A DNA stretch of 64,000 nucleotides from Phocoena phocoena (taxonomy: Eukaryota > Chordata > Mammalia > Artiodactyla > Phocoenidae). The stretch spans positions 28,191,815-28,255,814 of the forward strand of contig NC_089238.1 of NCBI RefSeq assembly GCF_963924675.1, written 5' to 3'. Below are positions 22,648-34,429 of the stretch, piece by piece (the stretch's first letter is position 1; each line of letters opens with the position of its first letter). The translations under genes were made by a program, and so were the position numbers. A model generated the notes under the pieces. That model saw nothing but the letters and a program-made list of their open reading frames with translations. It did no database searches and had not been told where the DNA came from.

Positions 22648-22857
22648 TTTGTTTTTTGGTTTTTTGCGGTACGCGGGCCTCTCACTGTTGCGGCCTCTCC
22701 CGTTGCAGAGCACAGGCTCCGGACACGCAGGCCCAGCGGCCATGGCTCACGGGCCCAGCCGCTCCGCAGCATGTGGGATCCTCCCGGACCGGGGCACGAA
22801 CCCGTGTCCCCTGCATCGGCAGGTGGACTCTCAACCACTGAGCCACCAGGGAAGCCC
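22648..22857 (-). mobile_element. CHR SINE, short form
   Basis: Antisense: a T-rich tail, then 'gcggtacgcgggcctctcac', 'cagcggccatggctcacg' and 'gagccaccagggaagccc'. The 13-bp TSD cacaaagaggttt is exact (22635-22647 and 22858-22870). Confidence 0.96.
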
Positions 22858-22870
22858 CACAAAGAGGTTT

Positions 22871-24205
22871 CAATGACAGGAAAATGGTTTCATGCTTGAT
22901 CGTTTCATATCACACATTGCCCCTGGAGCACCTACAGATCGCCAGCATGGGAGAGGCTATCAGTACAAGCCAGGAGCAGGCCTCAAGGGCTTGGCATATG
23001 CGGGAGTATTCCTTGAACAAAAAACACAGGAACAAAGGGCCACAATTAGAGGTACCTTTAGAGGCAGAGAGAAATACTCATATTGTGAAATATTTGAGCA
23101 CTTTTGAATGTACTCTAAACTTTTAAACTCTCCCATCATTTTCCACATCCTGATTTTTAATGAGGAGCACCACAGATAGATACCAAAAAAAACCCCCAAA
23201 AAACCTGAATGAACAATCAGGCAAGTCCTTAAAAATCAGAGACATTTGAAAGAAGCTACATATATCTGTAACTCAACCTTTTCGTTAACACAATGTTGAA
23301 CACAACATTGAAGAAAATTGTTCTTTGTCTCAGTGTGCAAAGTTTCTCACTAAGTTAGACGAATGCAGTACTTAGCTCATTTCAATTCTGATTTCCCAGC
23401 ACAGTTTTCTCTGCAGTAGGCTCTGAGGTGGAATGGAGCATCACATACGCTCTAGAAGGTTTTACTTTCTTTTCCATGAACTTTCAGGTTGGCACGGCGG
23501 TTAACAGATATTCATACTCCAAACCTCCCAATAAAATGCCCACCAGGATACACAAAAGGCCTATTGTGTCTACAACATTGTAAACCAAAGATTGAAGACC
23601 ACAAACCTAAAGACAGAGGGAATTGATACTAGCTGTTTCATTAAATGAAATTGATTTAGAAACACATACATACTCTCTGAATCCAAAGAGGATAGTTAGC
23701 TCCAAACAAGGTAAGAGAAATTAACTCTCCTTCACTATCTATGGCTCAACTCTATGACCCAAGGATTGACCTGACAGAAAAACGATCACCCTTTCCTCTG
23801 TCCCCACAACTCCTAAACTAGAGCCCCAACCTTGCCTCCATCAGCTTCTCTCTCCCCATCCATTCAGAGGCGTCAAAGCCCAACATATAACATGGCAGAA
23901 AGAGAAGGGGTTGAGAAGAGGTGTTTTTGCAGCCTGAGCTACACTGCCTTCACAAGAACAGCATCAGAAACAGGCTAGGAAAACAAGAAGTGCTGAGAGC
24001 CATGGAAGGTGTTGGGGAGAGGGTGATTTTCACTTCATACACTACTCAAAATATTGAAAATGATCTGTGACTCTTGAAATTTTTAAATCAGACTGCAACA
24101 CAATTTCTAAAACAGACAAAAATAGTATATAGACCAGTGGGCAGGAGGCAACTGATTTGGTTAAAGACTGTATAACATACATGCAAGCACACATATGCAT
24201 GTGTG
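22871..24205. other. unique sequence, nothing recognised
   Basis: About 1.3 kb with no repeat I can name. Frames of up to 80 codons at about 22884-23199 overlap on both strands and have no domain. Confidence 0.4.

Positions 24206-24242
<37 letters not shown>
24206..24242. repeat. (AC)n microsatellite
   Basis: About 17 uninterrupted AC dinucleotides preceded by alternating 'catatgcatgtgtgtat' text. The alternating purine/pyrimidine run could adopt Z-DNA, and it is likely polymorphic. Confidence 0.95.
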
Positions 24243-24245
<3 letters not shown>

Positions 24246-25479
24246 TTTCTCTTCCAATCAAATCTTTATTGCAATGAAGGTGAGGGCAAAGTCTTAGATA
24301 TGGAAGCATTAGATATAGTGTTGGATCCTTGAGAAATACAAAAGCTCAAAGAAACAACAAAACCATCAGTCAGAGCTCAGTGCTCAGAAATGATTTGAAA
24401 CATTCTTCTAATCTGAACGGAAAAAAATTAAATCCTGGATAGTGTTGGGGGATTTTGATACTTAGTTTTGAATAATTGTTTAGTAACTCACTTTGGCTAC
24501 CTCAACTAGCGTTTCCCAAAAGTAACAAATTGGTCTTAATGATTAGCTCTCCTTTTGGCTCTACTTCCTCACTTTAAGACAGGAATGTGCTAATGACATT
24601 TCTTGAAAGACTATAATAAAGAGAAGACATTAAAACATCTCAGATGGTCTGCCTGGAACATGCTCTAAGGCCAAGAGGAAGGCAAATGGATGGATGATAC
24701 AGCTGAAGTGGCACATTTGAGATGGACTAGAGAAGTGTTCAAAGAATCCCTTCACTTGTACGATATCAGCATTTCCCTACGTGACCTAAACAAACTCTCA
24801 GGCTTGGGGAAAGAAGTCTTTCCCCAAATCTCATTTTGTAGGTAGACATCTAAAGAAAGGCAAGCTAGTGTACAGTCGTAGATCTTGTGAAGTCTCCAGT
24901 GCCTGTTATTTCTCTGTGTGCTTTTAAAATGTTAAGAGTCTAAAAGTTCTTGGGAGGAGTATTGCCTTGATGGAAGAGTCTTGTTTAAGAAACCCAAGTC
25001 ACTTTATTCTTTGGGAGACCTTTTCATCAGAACCATCTCCATAATGCAAATTCTAGAATAACCTTTGTTATGAGTACTACATATGTTTTCTGAAACCTCA
25101 AAGGTACAAAGCAATATTTTACTGAGACATCTTCTATTCCCACTGTCCCCAAATCTCCTGCTACAAAAAAGTCCTGATTCTGAAGGAAAGATTCGTCAAA
25201 CTACATTCAACCAAGATTTATAGAGCCCCTACCAGGAATTTAAGGGAATGAATTCTACAGTTTCCAGAGACACAATATGGAGATCCTGTTTCATAAGGTT
25301 CCAAAGGTAGCTCAAAAGAAAAGAAAAAAATAACCTAAATGTGACCTTTGAGGATCTAATAATCACCTTGGGTATTAAGTGTCTGCTGTAAGTGACACCA
25401 AGGAACCACGCCATTCAACGTTCTCTCTCTGCAGCTGCTCTAACGCTTAGTGGCATTTGAACACCTCATCACCCCCACG
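24243..25479. other. unique sequence, nothing recognised
   Basis: About 1.2 kb without recognised repeats or open frames of note. Confidence 0.4.
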
Positions 25480-26975
25480 GTGTTGAAAACCTTCTCTTGG
25501 CTCCAATGACGCCACATTCTGCTGATTTTCCTCCAACCTCAATGGCTACTCTTTCTTAATTTTTTAAATCAAAGCCATCTCTAAAAGTTGGCATGTCAGG
25601 CTCTAGGGTTTTCTCTTCTCTACCCATGAACCCTCTGTAGGTGATTTTTTCCCCTAGTCCCATGGCTTTAAATATTCTCTATACGCAGAGAAATCTTGAG
25701 CTCTCACCTGAGAGGCTTGGGTCCATCTGCCTATTTGATATAGTAGCAGGCACTGCTCACATCTCTATATTGACACATATCCAGCTGCCAGTACCTGCAT
25801 CTCTTTACCTAAGGGCTTTCTCCGATGCTTAGAGGCTGCTCTATCTGTACACACAACAGGTCAAAAGTACCAGGATTCTCTTTCTCCCCCAGGGACAGCC
25901 TTCAAGCAATGGCTGCTGGGAGTTGATGGATTAAGAAACCCAGTTTCCTTGCCACTCAGGTGGAATAACACTGAGGTGTATGTTCCATACTGACCCCCGC
26001 AGTGTTCTCCAAGGGAAACTTGCCCACAGTGGTAACTTGCTCGATCGTTTATACTCGATTGGCTGCCTTCCCCTCCCTGCCTCGCCTCCCCGTGCCTGTA
26101 CCAGTGTTTCCTGGGATCATCTCCCAAATAATCTAGTTATACTCCAATCCTTATCTTGGGACTCCTGGGAAAACTCAAATGGAGACATGTCCCTGCACAT
26201 ATACATTAAAACCCCTCCCAATCTACCCTTCTATATATGTCTCTTTCCATCTCAGAAAACGGCACCACTATTTCCCCCCTTCCTCAAACGAAGAATTAGG
26301 AACTGTCCTTACTTTTCCCATTTCCATCCATTTTCATAGCCAAGTCCTGTCTCTTCATCTACCTTGTTCTTTCACTTTCCTTCTCTAGTCCTACCACCCA
26401 TCTACCCATCGGCTTTTGTCTGAACTACTACAACAGTCTTCCATCTGGCCTCCCCAAATCTACTCCCCACCCAGACGCTATTCTCTACAAAGTGTCCAGA
26501 GTCATCTCTAAAAAAATTTCAATCAGATCAAGTCACTCCCTTGCTTAAAATATTATGATGCTTTCCCATCACACTCTGAGCAAAATCTAAACAAATGTCT
26601 TCCAGGCCCTTCACAGTCTAGCCCCCTGCTCACGACACTCCAGGCCTCCTTGCTCTCCTCCAGACATGCCAAGCTTATGCCTAACTTAGGATCCTGGGTT
26701 GACATTCCCTCTGCTCACAGATATTTCTAGGACAGACCCATTGCCATCCAGGTCACCACTCAAATATCCCCTATTCTCTGGACATTCAGTCCCAGAAGTG
26801 ATACCCTGTCCCTCTCTATTACACCACCTGAAATCCTTATTTCTTTACTTGCTTTTGTCTACTTTCCTACACCAGAATGCACGTTTTTGTCTGCCATGGG
26901 CACCACAGTAACCTCAGCCTCTGGAACAATGCCGGGCACACAGCAGGTGCTCAAAAATACCTCTTGAACGAGTGC
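25480..26975 (+). mobile_element. L2 LINE relic including ORF2 3' part
   Basis: Sense L2 text appears in order: 'ccaatgacgccacattctgc', 'agtcccatggctttaaatat' (RT region) and 'ctcagaaaacggcaccacta'. It continues with 'tgaactactacaacagtctt', 'aatcagatcaagtcactccc' and 'ggcccttcacagtctag', and ends with 'tgccgggcacacagcaggtg' plus 'ctcaaaaatacctcttgaac'. About 25770-26240 fits less well and may be a later insertion or heavily decayed. No reading frame survives. Confidence 0.75.
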
Positions 26976-26984
26976 ACACTCCAG

Positions 26985-27110
26985 GCGAAGCACCACACTA
27001 GGTGCTTTACAGACACAAGGAAGCATTGCCATCGACACTTACCACTCTGACCTTCAATTTTCCATTTCTAAAGTGGCTTGCCAAAGATCACTCAGCTAAT
27101 TAGGGGAGAT
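26985..27110 (-). repeat. MIR SINE fragment
   Basis: 'accacactaggtgctttaca', 'attttccatttctaaagtgg' and 'cttgccaaagatcactcagc' fit antisense MIR with a decayed middle. Confidence 0.5.
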
Positions 27111-28459
27111 AACTGCCTACTCAGGGATGCTGAAGAGTTAGAAATGAGGATTTGTGGCTAATTGTTTCAGTTGAAACAGCTAAAGTCATGAACAGCTGCC
27201 TCATCTAGAAACTCAAATAATTAGGTCACACATTTAGCCTAAGGTTCCCGCCTTCCTATAGTCATCTTCAAAAACACTAAACTTGAAAACAGCAGTACCC
27301 TCCTTTATAAAGAGGTATCTAGCACAGAATTGTGAATGGAAACAACCCTCACAGGACTTTCAGAATTTAGAATTCCAGGCATCATCCATAAAAAGGCATT
27401 GTATTGTTTCCTATTTAATAAGGGAATTACTTGAACTCAAAAACTTGTTCGGCGATCTAATCATAGTTTGGTTACAGAAGGTTCAACGTTAATTATGAAT
27501 GTAATTCTAGGCCAGAGCAAGGCTCTATGGGAATGTTTGGAGATGAGAAAGATGATCTCAAAAGAAGCAACATCAATACTGAGGGGGGGAAAGCCTTTTA
27601 ACAGATTCATAGCACTAATATGTATGGCTGTTACCCAGCAGGTATCTATTAATGAGTGAAAAGAGAGAAAATGAAAAAAGGCGAATACGTCCCTACAACT
27701 AAGAGGCGTGTTAGAGCCAGAAGCTGGAAACTCAACCAGTTGCTGACCACTGTGGACATCCCCCAGGTAACTGTGTCTTTTGCCCATTATATTCCAGACA
27801 CAGACCCTTAAGTAGAAGGAGAGGCATCAGTGGGGAAAAAAACCTACCTTCCATCAGCTGGATGGACTTTCCTAGGAGGAATTATCTTTGCTTCTCAGGA
27901 GGCCCTGGTAGAATCAGGCCTCCCCTGGCCAAGCAGCAACCTCACCCGCACTGTCTTCTGTGGACCTTTCCTCCTCCCTGTTGCGTTCTCCCTAACCCCT
28001 TACTCCACCTTCCTGAGAGCACCTGCCTCCAAGTCTTTGTCTCAGGTTTTCAGGGTAATCTAATCAAGGCACCATTCATGGGAGTTGATAGATACGACTT
28101 AAGATGATCACTTCTTCCATTTTATTTAATACTTTACTCCTTCCAATTTCCTAAGAATTTCACATACTTACCTCCTTTGGACCTCTCAAAAACTTTCTGG
28201 GTTGTTAATGGAGAGAAGGTTATCTTCCTCACCTGGGCAGTTGAGGAAATTTAGATTCAGAAGTGGAAAGAGCATTGGCCAAGATGACAGGGTTTGTCGA
28301 AGGTATGGCTGGACATCATCACCAACCCAGGGCTGACATCAAGTCCTCAGCCCCACCCAGTGCACTTGGATTTTCCTCAGACTGCCTGCAACATCATTTC
28401 CTTCCTCGTCTGCCCAGCATCCTTCTCCTACTTGTCTTAACTCCTTGACTCTAGGAAGC
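27111..28459. other. unique sequence, nothing recognised
   Basis: About 1.35 kb without a recognised repeat. The 108-codon antisense frame at 27461-27787 and the frames near 27830-28107 have no domain and overlap others on the opposite strand. Confidence 0.4.
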
Positions 28460-28575
28460 CTACTGAGCTCTTTTAGGGAAGGCACCAAGTCTTATTACTC
28501 TTGATATCCCGTTATGACCACAACATCAGTGCCTAGGGCATCATCAGTACAATGTGTCTGTTCCTTAAATGAATG
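28460..28575 (+). repeat. L2 3' end (first of two)
   Basis: 'tgagctcttttagggaaggc', 'ccaagtcttattactcttga' and 'cagtgcctagggcatcat', ending in 'cttaaatgaatgaa', match the sense L2 terminus. Confidence 0.6.
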
Positions 28576-28649
28576 AAAAAAAAATAGTGAATGAATGAGT
28601 TCATGACTCACTCTTCCAGGGCATTTCTCTTCCTGCTCTGATGAACTGC

Positions 28650-28785
28650 TTACCAGTCTGCCTCCCTCGAGTCTGTGAGCCCCCTGAGAAACCATACTAG
28701 TCATCTTCACATCTCTGTGCCTGGAACAGTGTTATGCACAAGTTGGTACTTAACAGCATTTCATGCATGAATGAATGAATGGACA
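28650..28785 (+). repeat. L2 3' end (second copy)
   Basis: 'gtgagccccctgagaaacca', 'catctctgtgcctggaacag' and 'tgttatgcacaagttggtac', ending 'gaatgaatgaatgg', are the same L2 terminus again less than 200 bp downstream and in the same orientation. Confidence 0.6.
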
Positions 28786-29082
28786 GAACTTCACTTTCCT
28801 AAGAATAATATGGCACTAGGCATAGGATAAACTGGCTAAAGAGTCATCTAGAAGAAAACTCTGGAATCGGGTCACAGATGAACCAAATCCACAGAAATAC
28901 AAAAATCGAATCCAAGCTTTTAGTAGATAATTGTTGGTTATCTTAATCTAACAATTGAAATCTAATATTAAAAACACCAGAATTGTTGATAACCATGTAT
29001 AGTTGCTGCTACGTGATGGTGGTTTTTTCACAGAGAGTATATATTTAGACAGGTTTCATAACATTTGTGTGCCTTAGGTGTC

Positions 29083-29113
29083 TTAATAATAATAATAATA
29101 GTAATAATAATAA
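29083..29113. repeat. (AAT)n microsatellite
   Basis: About ten AAT units with one interrupting G. It is likely polymorphic. Confidence 0.9.
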
Positions 29114-29224
29114 TGGCTGTTTCATATATCAAGCACTGACTTTGTACCCAAGCTGCCACATTGCATTGTAGTCTATATGACTGTCGTCCACTGGAGTTGT
29201 TCAGTTCACAATCTACACAGCTTT

Positions 29225-29435
29225 ACTTGGCAGCCCTACGTTGTGCTAAGCACTCCATGTGTATTATCTCATTTAATCCCCCCCAACAACTCTGAAAAAT
29301 ATCGAAGTACAGGCTCCATATTACAGATAAATCGATCTAGAGAAGTTAAGTGATTTACCCAACATCACACAGGCATAAGCTATGAAACAGGATTTGCACC
29401 TGTGAAATCTGCCTCTGAGGCTCCCAGTATGAGCT
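29225..29435 (-). repeat. MIR SINE
   Basis: Antisense MIR: 'gctaagcactccatgtgtat', 'tatctcatttaatccc', 'gagaagttaagtgatttacc' and 'caggatttgcacctg'. Confidence 0.75.
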
Positions 29436-29679
29436 TCATGCAACACTGTACAGTATTATTACAAAGTTAGAATAAACTCATAGATAGGAAGGAGATACTT
29501 TTGCAAAGGGTAAAGTCAGGATATCTTTTAAAAACATTTTTATCTCTAACTTTCCTTGATGATCCAAACCCAAGAGGTTCTATAAATAATCTGGGAAAAT
29601 TTCTAACCTCTCTGTACAAATTCATATTTTATAACGTGAACCTAAACTATAGCTAAGAGAGAAATAGAATCAATCCCAG

Positions 29680-29708
29680 CCATTACTGATGTTCTTTATC
29701 AGTAATGG
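29680..29708. repeat. inverted repeat, 11-bp arms
   Basis: ccattactgat (29680-29690) and atcagtaatgg (29698-29708) are exact reverse complements around a 7-nt loop. RNA from this stretch could form a short hairpin. No known small-RNA family is recognised. Confidence 0.9.
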
Positions 29709-30287
29709 TAAATATAGAGTGATTCAGAGCAAAAGGGAGAAAGAGCTAGAATCTGTTGGATAATGGAGAGTCACAGAATTTCCTTCCTTTAAAAAAGTCC
29801 TCAAATCCATCAACTCAGCAGCAGCCCTACTTCTGGAAGTGATGTATTCTCAGGCTCCCAAGCAGAAAACAATCGATTTCCCCCCAGGTTTAGCAAGAGT
29901 GGTCCAAGATACTTTTTCCTAGGAGAACACTGGTTTTCAGCAGTCAGCTTAAATTGTGAGTACATAAAGTATGTTTTATTATTCTGCATAGATTGTTTTT
30001 TAAAACGGAGTAATGTAGATTTTGAATGTTCTCCTAAGCCCCATAGAGAATCTGGCCAAAGATTTGTACAGAAAGCTGGTTTCACTAGCTAGTCTCAAGC
30101 TTAAAGAGCAAAAGATAAAAAATACAGTACCACTTCAAGAGCCACAGATATCAGAAATGGACAATTCCATGAGATTTTCAGGTAACTGACACTCACCACT
30201 GTAAGTACAAAAATTCCTTTTTTATTTTCATCTGTTTGGTGTAACTCTCTCATATATGTTCCTTAATTCTCTATCTTTGTAATTAGA
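29709..30287. other. unique sequence, nothing recognised
   Basis: About 580 bp with no recognised repeat. The 91-codon antisense frame has no domain. Confidence 0.4.
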
Positions 30288-30321
30288 ATATATGGAATAT
30301 ATTTTAATATATTCCATATAT
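30288..30321. repeat. perfect AT-rich palindrome, 16-bp arms
   Basis: atatatggaatatatt (30288-30303) and aatatattccatatat (30306-30321) are exact reverse complements separated by two T residues. It could extrude as a cruciform or be a breakage-prone site. Confidence 0.95.
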
Positions 30322-30508
30322 ATATAGCTGCTGGAGGATGTGAGATTATCATTATGAATCTCAGTTATCACATTTGAAATCATATCAGTGATGTTATGCT
30401 CCCAGAACGATTTCTGCCCCATGGAAAGGGCTTGGAAGGGTGCATTTATATAAGGTTCTATCTACCTTGAAGACGTTGTTTTATCCTTTCTTCTGTTCAA
30501 CAGCTATT

Positions 30509-31300
30509 CTTTTTTTTTTTAACATCTTAACTGGAGTATAATTGCTTTACAACGGTGTGTTAGTTTCTGCTGTATAACAAAGTGAATCAGTTATACATAT
30601 ACATATGTCCCCATATCTCTTCACTCTTGTGTCTCCCTCCCTCCCACCCTCCCTATCCCACCCCTCCAGGCAGTCACAAAGCACCGAGCTGATCTCCCTG
30701 TGCTATGCAGCTGCTTCCCACTAGCTACCTATTTTACGTTTGGTAGTGTATATATATGTCCATGCCACTCTCTCACTTTGTCCCAGCTTACCCTTCCCCC
30801 TTCCCCATATCCTCAAGTCCATTCTCTAGTAGGTCTGTGTCTTTATTCCCATCTTCACCCTAGGTTCTTGATGACCTTTTTTTTTTTTTTAGATTCCATA
30901 TATATGTGTTAGCATACGGTATTTGTTTTTCTCTTTCTGACTTACTTCACTCTGTATGACAGACTCTAGGTCCATCCACCTCATTACAAATAAGTCAATT
31001 TCATTTCTTTTTATGGCTGAGTAATATTCCATTGTATATATGTGCCACATCTTCTTTATCCATTCATCTGTCAATGGACATTTAGGTTGCTTCCACGTCC
31101 TGGTTATTGTAAATAGAGCTGCAATGAACATTGTGGTACATGACTCTTTTTGAATTATGGTTTTCTCAGGGTATATGCCCAGTAGCGGGATTGCTGGGTT
31201 GTATGGTAGTTCTATTTTTAGTTTTGTAAGAAACTTCCATACTGTTCTCCATGGTGGCTGCATCAATTTACATTCCCACAGTGCAAGAGGGTTCCTTTTT
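30509..31300 (-). mobile_element. L1 3' end, 5'-truncated
   Basis: Poly-T followed by antisense 3' UTR ('gttagtttctgctgtataac', 'ccctatcccacccctcc'), then the ORF2 C-terminus. The antisense frame 30889-31305 reads through MWHIYTMEYYSAIKRNEI, identical in type to the end of the L1 at 5-10.8 kb but with fewer breaks. This suggests a younger copy of a related subfamily. It was truncated at its 5' end on insertion. Confidence 0.92.
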
Positions 31301-31317
31301 GCCACAATATTTTAGAT

Positions 31318-31540
31318 CAGAGGTGGGCAAACTATAGCCCGTGAGCCAAATCCAGCCCATTTCTTGCTTTGTAAATACAATTTTATTAGAGCACAGCCAT
31401 GCTCATTCCTTTCCATGATGTCTATGGCTGCTTTCACTCTACAACAGGCCAAGTTAAGTAGTTGTAACCGAGACTGCATGTTATGCAAAGCTTAAAATAT
31501 TCACTATCTGCTCTTTACAGAAAAAGTTTGCCGGCTCCTG
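31318..31540 (+). mobile_element. MER20 (hAT-Charlie), end-to-end
   Basis: It starts 'cagaggtgggcaaactatag' and ends 'aaagtttgccggctcctg', which are complementary hAT termini. The interior 'gagcacagccatgctcattc' and 'ctatggctgctttcac' matches MER20. The flanking 8-mers ttttagat (31310-31317) and ttttagtt (31541-31548) match at 7 of 8, as expected for an old 8-bp hAT duplication. Some MER20 copies act as endometrial enhancers in placental mammals; whether this one does is unknown. Confidence 0.92.
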
Positions 31541-31548
31541 TTTTAGTT

Positions 31549-32399
31549 TCATAGGTAAGTCAGTGCCTTTTGGAAAAATCTTGCCCTCTCCTTCTGGATA
31601 AAGTACTGTGTTTGGCAACAATTGTGGTCTTAGCAGCTGAAAGACCTATTTCGTTTACACCTATGTTTCCAGATATGTCCCGGATGGCTGAGGAGGCTAA
31701 AAACCTGACCCTCAAGTAAGGGAGCATTTCCCAGACTTTTAAAAGTTATAAAACACCATTATGTTTGATGGTAGTTTACAATGGCCTAAAAACAAAGTTT
31801 GTAAATGAGAAAGCTGTATCTATAGCCTGAAGCCAGGTATGTAAACATCACTGTCATTCAGTTCTGATGCCTTCAAGTAATTGAGCACACAGCTAGTCCC
31901 AACCCTCAAAGCACAGCTTGAGCCACTGACTTTAATAATAATAGAAAAATGAGCTGGAAAAAAGAGAATTAGGCAGTCACCCAATTAAAAAATAAAATTA
32001 TAAGGAACAACAACTGAATCAAACTTCTCCTCCTACAGAGGAGAAGTCAACCAGAGACATTGTTTAAAAACTAACATGGCATTATAACCCAGAGCAGATT
32101 TCCAGCTAGAGGAATTACAGCATATGGTATTTCACATATAAAAGGTAATTAAGAACTGCCTTGGAAAAGAGCACTTGTAGACACCTCATCAGTGACCTGG
32201 CAGGCTGGTTTCTATCAGTTTCTATTAATTACTGTCAGTAAGAGCAAAACAGGGTATGATTAATGCAGTCCAGTGCAATGAATTGCAACAGAGGAAGACG
32301 CCTCCAAAAAAGTCTAGACAAAAATACCATCGTTTACTAAGCCTGAGGATTCTATCTGCATTTTATACCAATAAATAGTACTATTATAATCGCTATTAT
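31549..32399. other. unique sequence, nothing recognised
   Basis: About 850 bp without recognised repeats or frames of interest. Confidence 0.4.
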
Positions 32400-32630
32400 T
32401 ACTAACAAAGTAATGAGCATTTAAACATTGCCTAATACTAGACTATGTGTTATATGTGTGTTAGCTTATTGAATCATTGAAAAAGTCAGTGAAATAGGTG
32501 GTAACATCATCCCTAATCTACAGGTAAGGAGACATTTTTCAAGAAGTCAAGTAATTTAAAAGGTAGTAGAACCAGAATACACAACCAAACTTGAGTAATT
32601 CCCAAGGCTATACTCTGAATCCTAGTTCTA
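32400..32630 (-). repeat. MIR SINE, diverged
   Basis: 'gtaatgagcatttaaacatt', 'atctacaggtaaggagacat' and 'gtagaaccagaatacac' follow antisense MIR order. A run of about eleven C residues lies just downstream (32635-32647). Confidence 0.6.
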
Positions 32631-32718
32631 CACTGCCCCCCCCCCCCAACAACCCATTTCACTGGGACTTAGAACTTTGAAGCTAGACGTTAGGTGCCCT
32701 CCAATATAGCTTATATCA

Positions 32719-33241
32719 TTGCTATCCGATAGAAATAGAGTGCAAGCCATATATGTGACTTTATATCCTCCATGTAGCCACAATCAAAAAAGGGAAAATA
32801 AATAAGTGGAAATAAATTTAATAACATATTTTTACTTAATCCATTAAATCCATAATCGTTTCAATTCAACAAATAATAACTAATTAACTAGCAATAATTA
32901 TTCAACAAATAAATAATTATTGAAATACTTTACTGTTTTTTTCATGCTACATCTTCTAAATCCAACAAATACATTACATCTCAATTCAGACACTAAGGTT
33001 TCATTAAGAAACACAAGACATATTTAGATATAAAATTTACAGTTAGAAAAACCACTTTTTCATGTATTCATGTTATTTCAAACATGTTTAAAAGTTTCCC
33101 AATGCTTATTGAGTATCGGTCTTTAAATTTGAGCTTAAATTCATTAAAATTAAATAAATTTAAAATTCAGTTCCCTAGCTGCAGTAGCTACATTTCAAGT
33201 ACTTATTAGCTCCATGAGGCTAGTGGCTACTATATACTGAG
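32719..33241 (+). mobile_element. MER1-type hAT-Charlie element
   Basis: 'gctatccgatagaaatagag', 'gactttatatcctccatgta' (bearing 'tagccaca'), 'ctcaattcagacac' and 'gctagtggctactatatac' are the two ends and interior of MER1. AT-rich decay expanded the middle. No transposase is encoded. Confidence 0.82.
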
Positions 33242-33369
33242 AAGAAAAATCTATATCCTACTTTTCACATCCTAAGTATTGGAGTAAACTGAGCAAATGA
33301 TAAATGGCACTGGTGAGTAGAAAAGGGAAACATTGGGAATCCAGGGACTGGGTCCCAAGTCTGATTTTG

Positions 33370-33510
33370 AATGTTCAAAATTGTGTAGCCTTGGGCAGGC
33401 CTTTTAACTTCTCCAGACCTCTCTTCCCCTGTGCAAAACAGGGGTTGAAATAGCTGCTCTATCTCTTAAACTTGTTGTTAAATAAGATGATATTTTTGAA
33501 ATAATTCAAA
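33370..33510 (+). repeat. MIR SINE fragment
   Basis: 'gtgtagccttgggcaggcct', 'aacttctccagacctctc' and 'tgtgcaaaacaggggttg' match sense MIR. Confidence 0.7.
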
Positions 33511-34429
33511 ATTTTAAAAGCTGTATCAATGTAAGATCCTATGATCATGCTATCTACTTTTCATGATGAGTAACTCAATTCTGTCTGGAGTACTGTTTCA
33601 TGTCAGCCCAAGCCAGATCAGCATAAATGGTCATCAGGGTTAAGAAAGCACCCCAAGAGCAATAATTGGAATATTGCGAGTTGAAGTCACATATGAGGAT
33701 CTCTAGATTATTATCTCCTTAAGTTTAGGGTATGTAACAAAGTAGTCACTCAATAAACATTTGACATTTGTTGAGCTCATGAATCAATAATGGCATGGAT
33801 GAATAAACATCTAAGCCAATCTGCCTGGTTTGAATATCAGGTCTATCCTAATTTGTTTACCTAGCAATCTAAATGTATGTCTAAAATAATTACATTTTCC
33901 CTGTCAGATACATATGTTTATTTAGACAGATGGCTCCTCATGGATGGTCCTTTACAACATGATGGCACATAAACACCTCCAAGGGTAGCATGATTAGAGG
34001 CGGCCCCTGAAATCACCTGAAACATGGGAGAATTACTTCCTTTCTAGAGCAGAGGTTGGCAAAGTGTGTTCCATAGTACAGGAATAGGCGTTTTAGCCCA
34101 AAACACAGTGCTGTGGCCAAGTAAGTTTCAGAAAAACAGAACTAATCAAATTTCTTAACTTCAGAAATTCTGAGAGCTTTTAATATGCTAAAGTGCATTG
34201 AGAATGGCCAACTAGAGAAACCTAGTCTACAGAATTTATCAAATTCAGTTGATCATGGCAACACTTTCTTAAAGCAATCTTCTAGGACTATGAACCTGAG
34301 AAATCCACACTGGGAATTGTTGTTATAAAGAAAGACAGATGCATCGATATGACAAAAAAATTACTAAAAACTTATGGACACAAATTGGTGGTGCCGAAGA
34401 GAGAAACCTGGGAGATTTACTCTTGTCAG
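33511..34429. other. mostly unique; weak L2-like end at about 33735-33790
   Basis: 'gtagtcactcaataaacatt' followed by 'gacatttgttgagctcatga' resembles an L2 or MIR terminus. Nothing else is recognised in this 0.9 kb. Confidence 0.35.

Noticed and set aside
30889..31305. 138-codon antisense frame resembling an enzyme
   Set aside because: It is the C-terminal part of L1 ORF2 in a 5'-truncated element.
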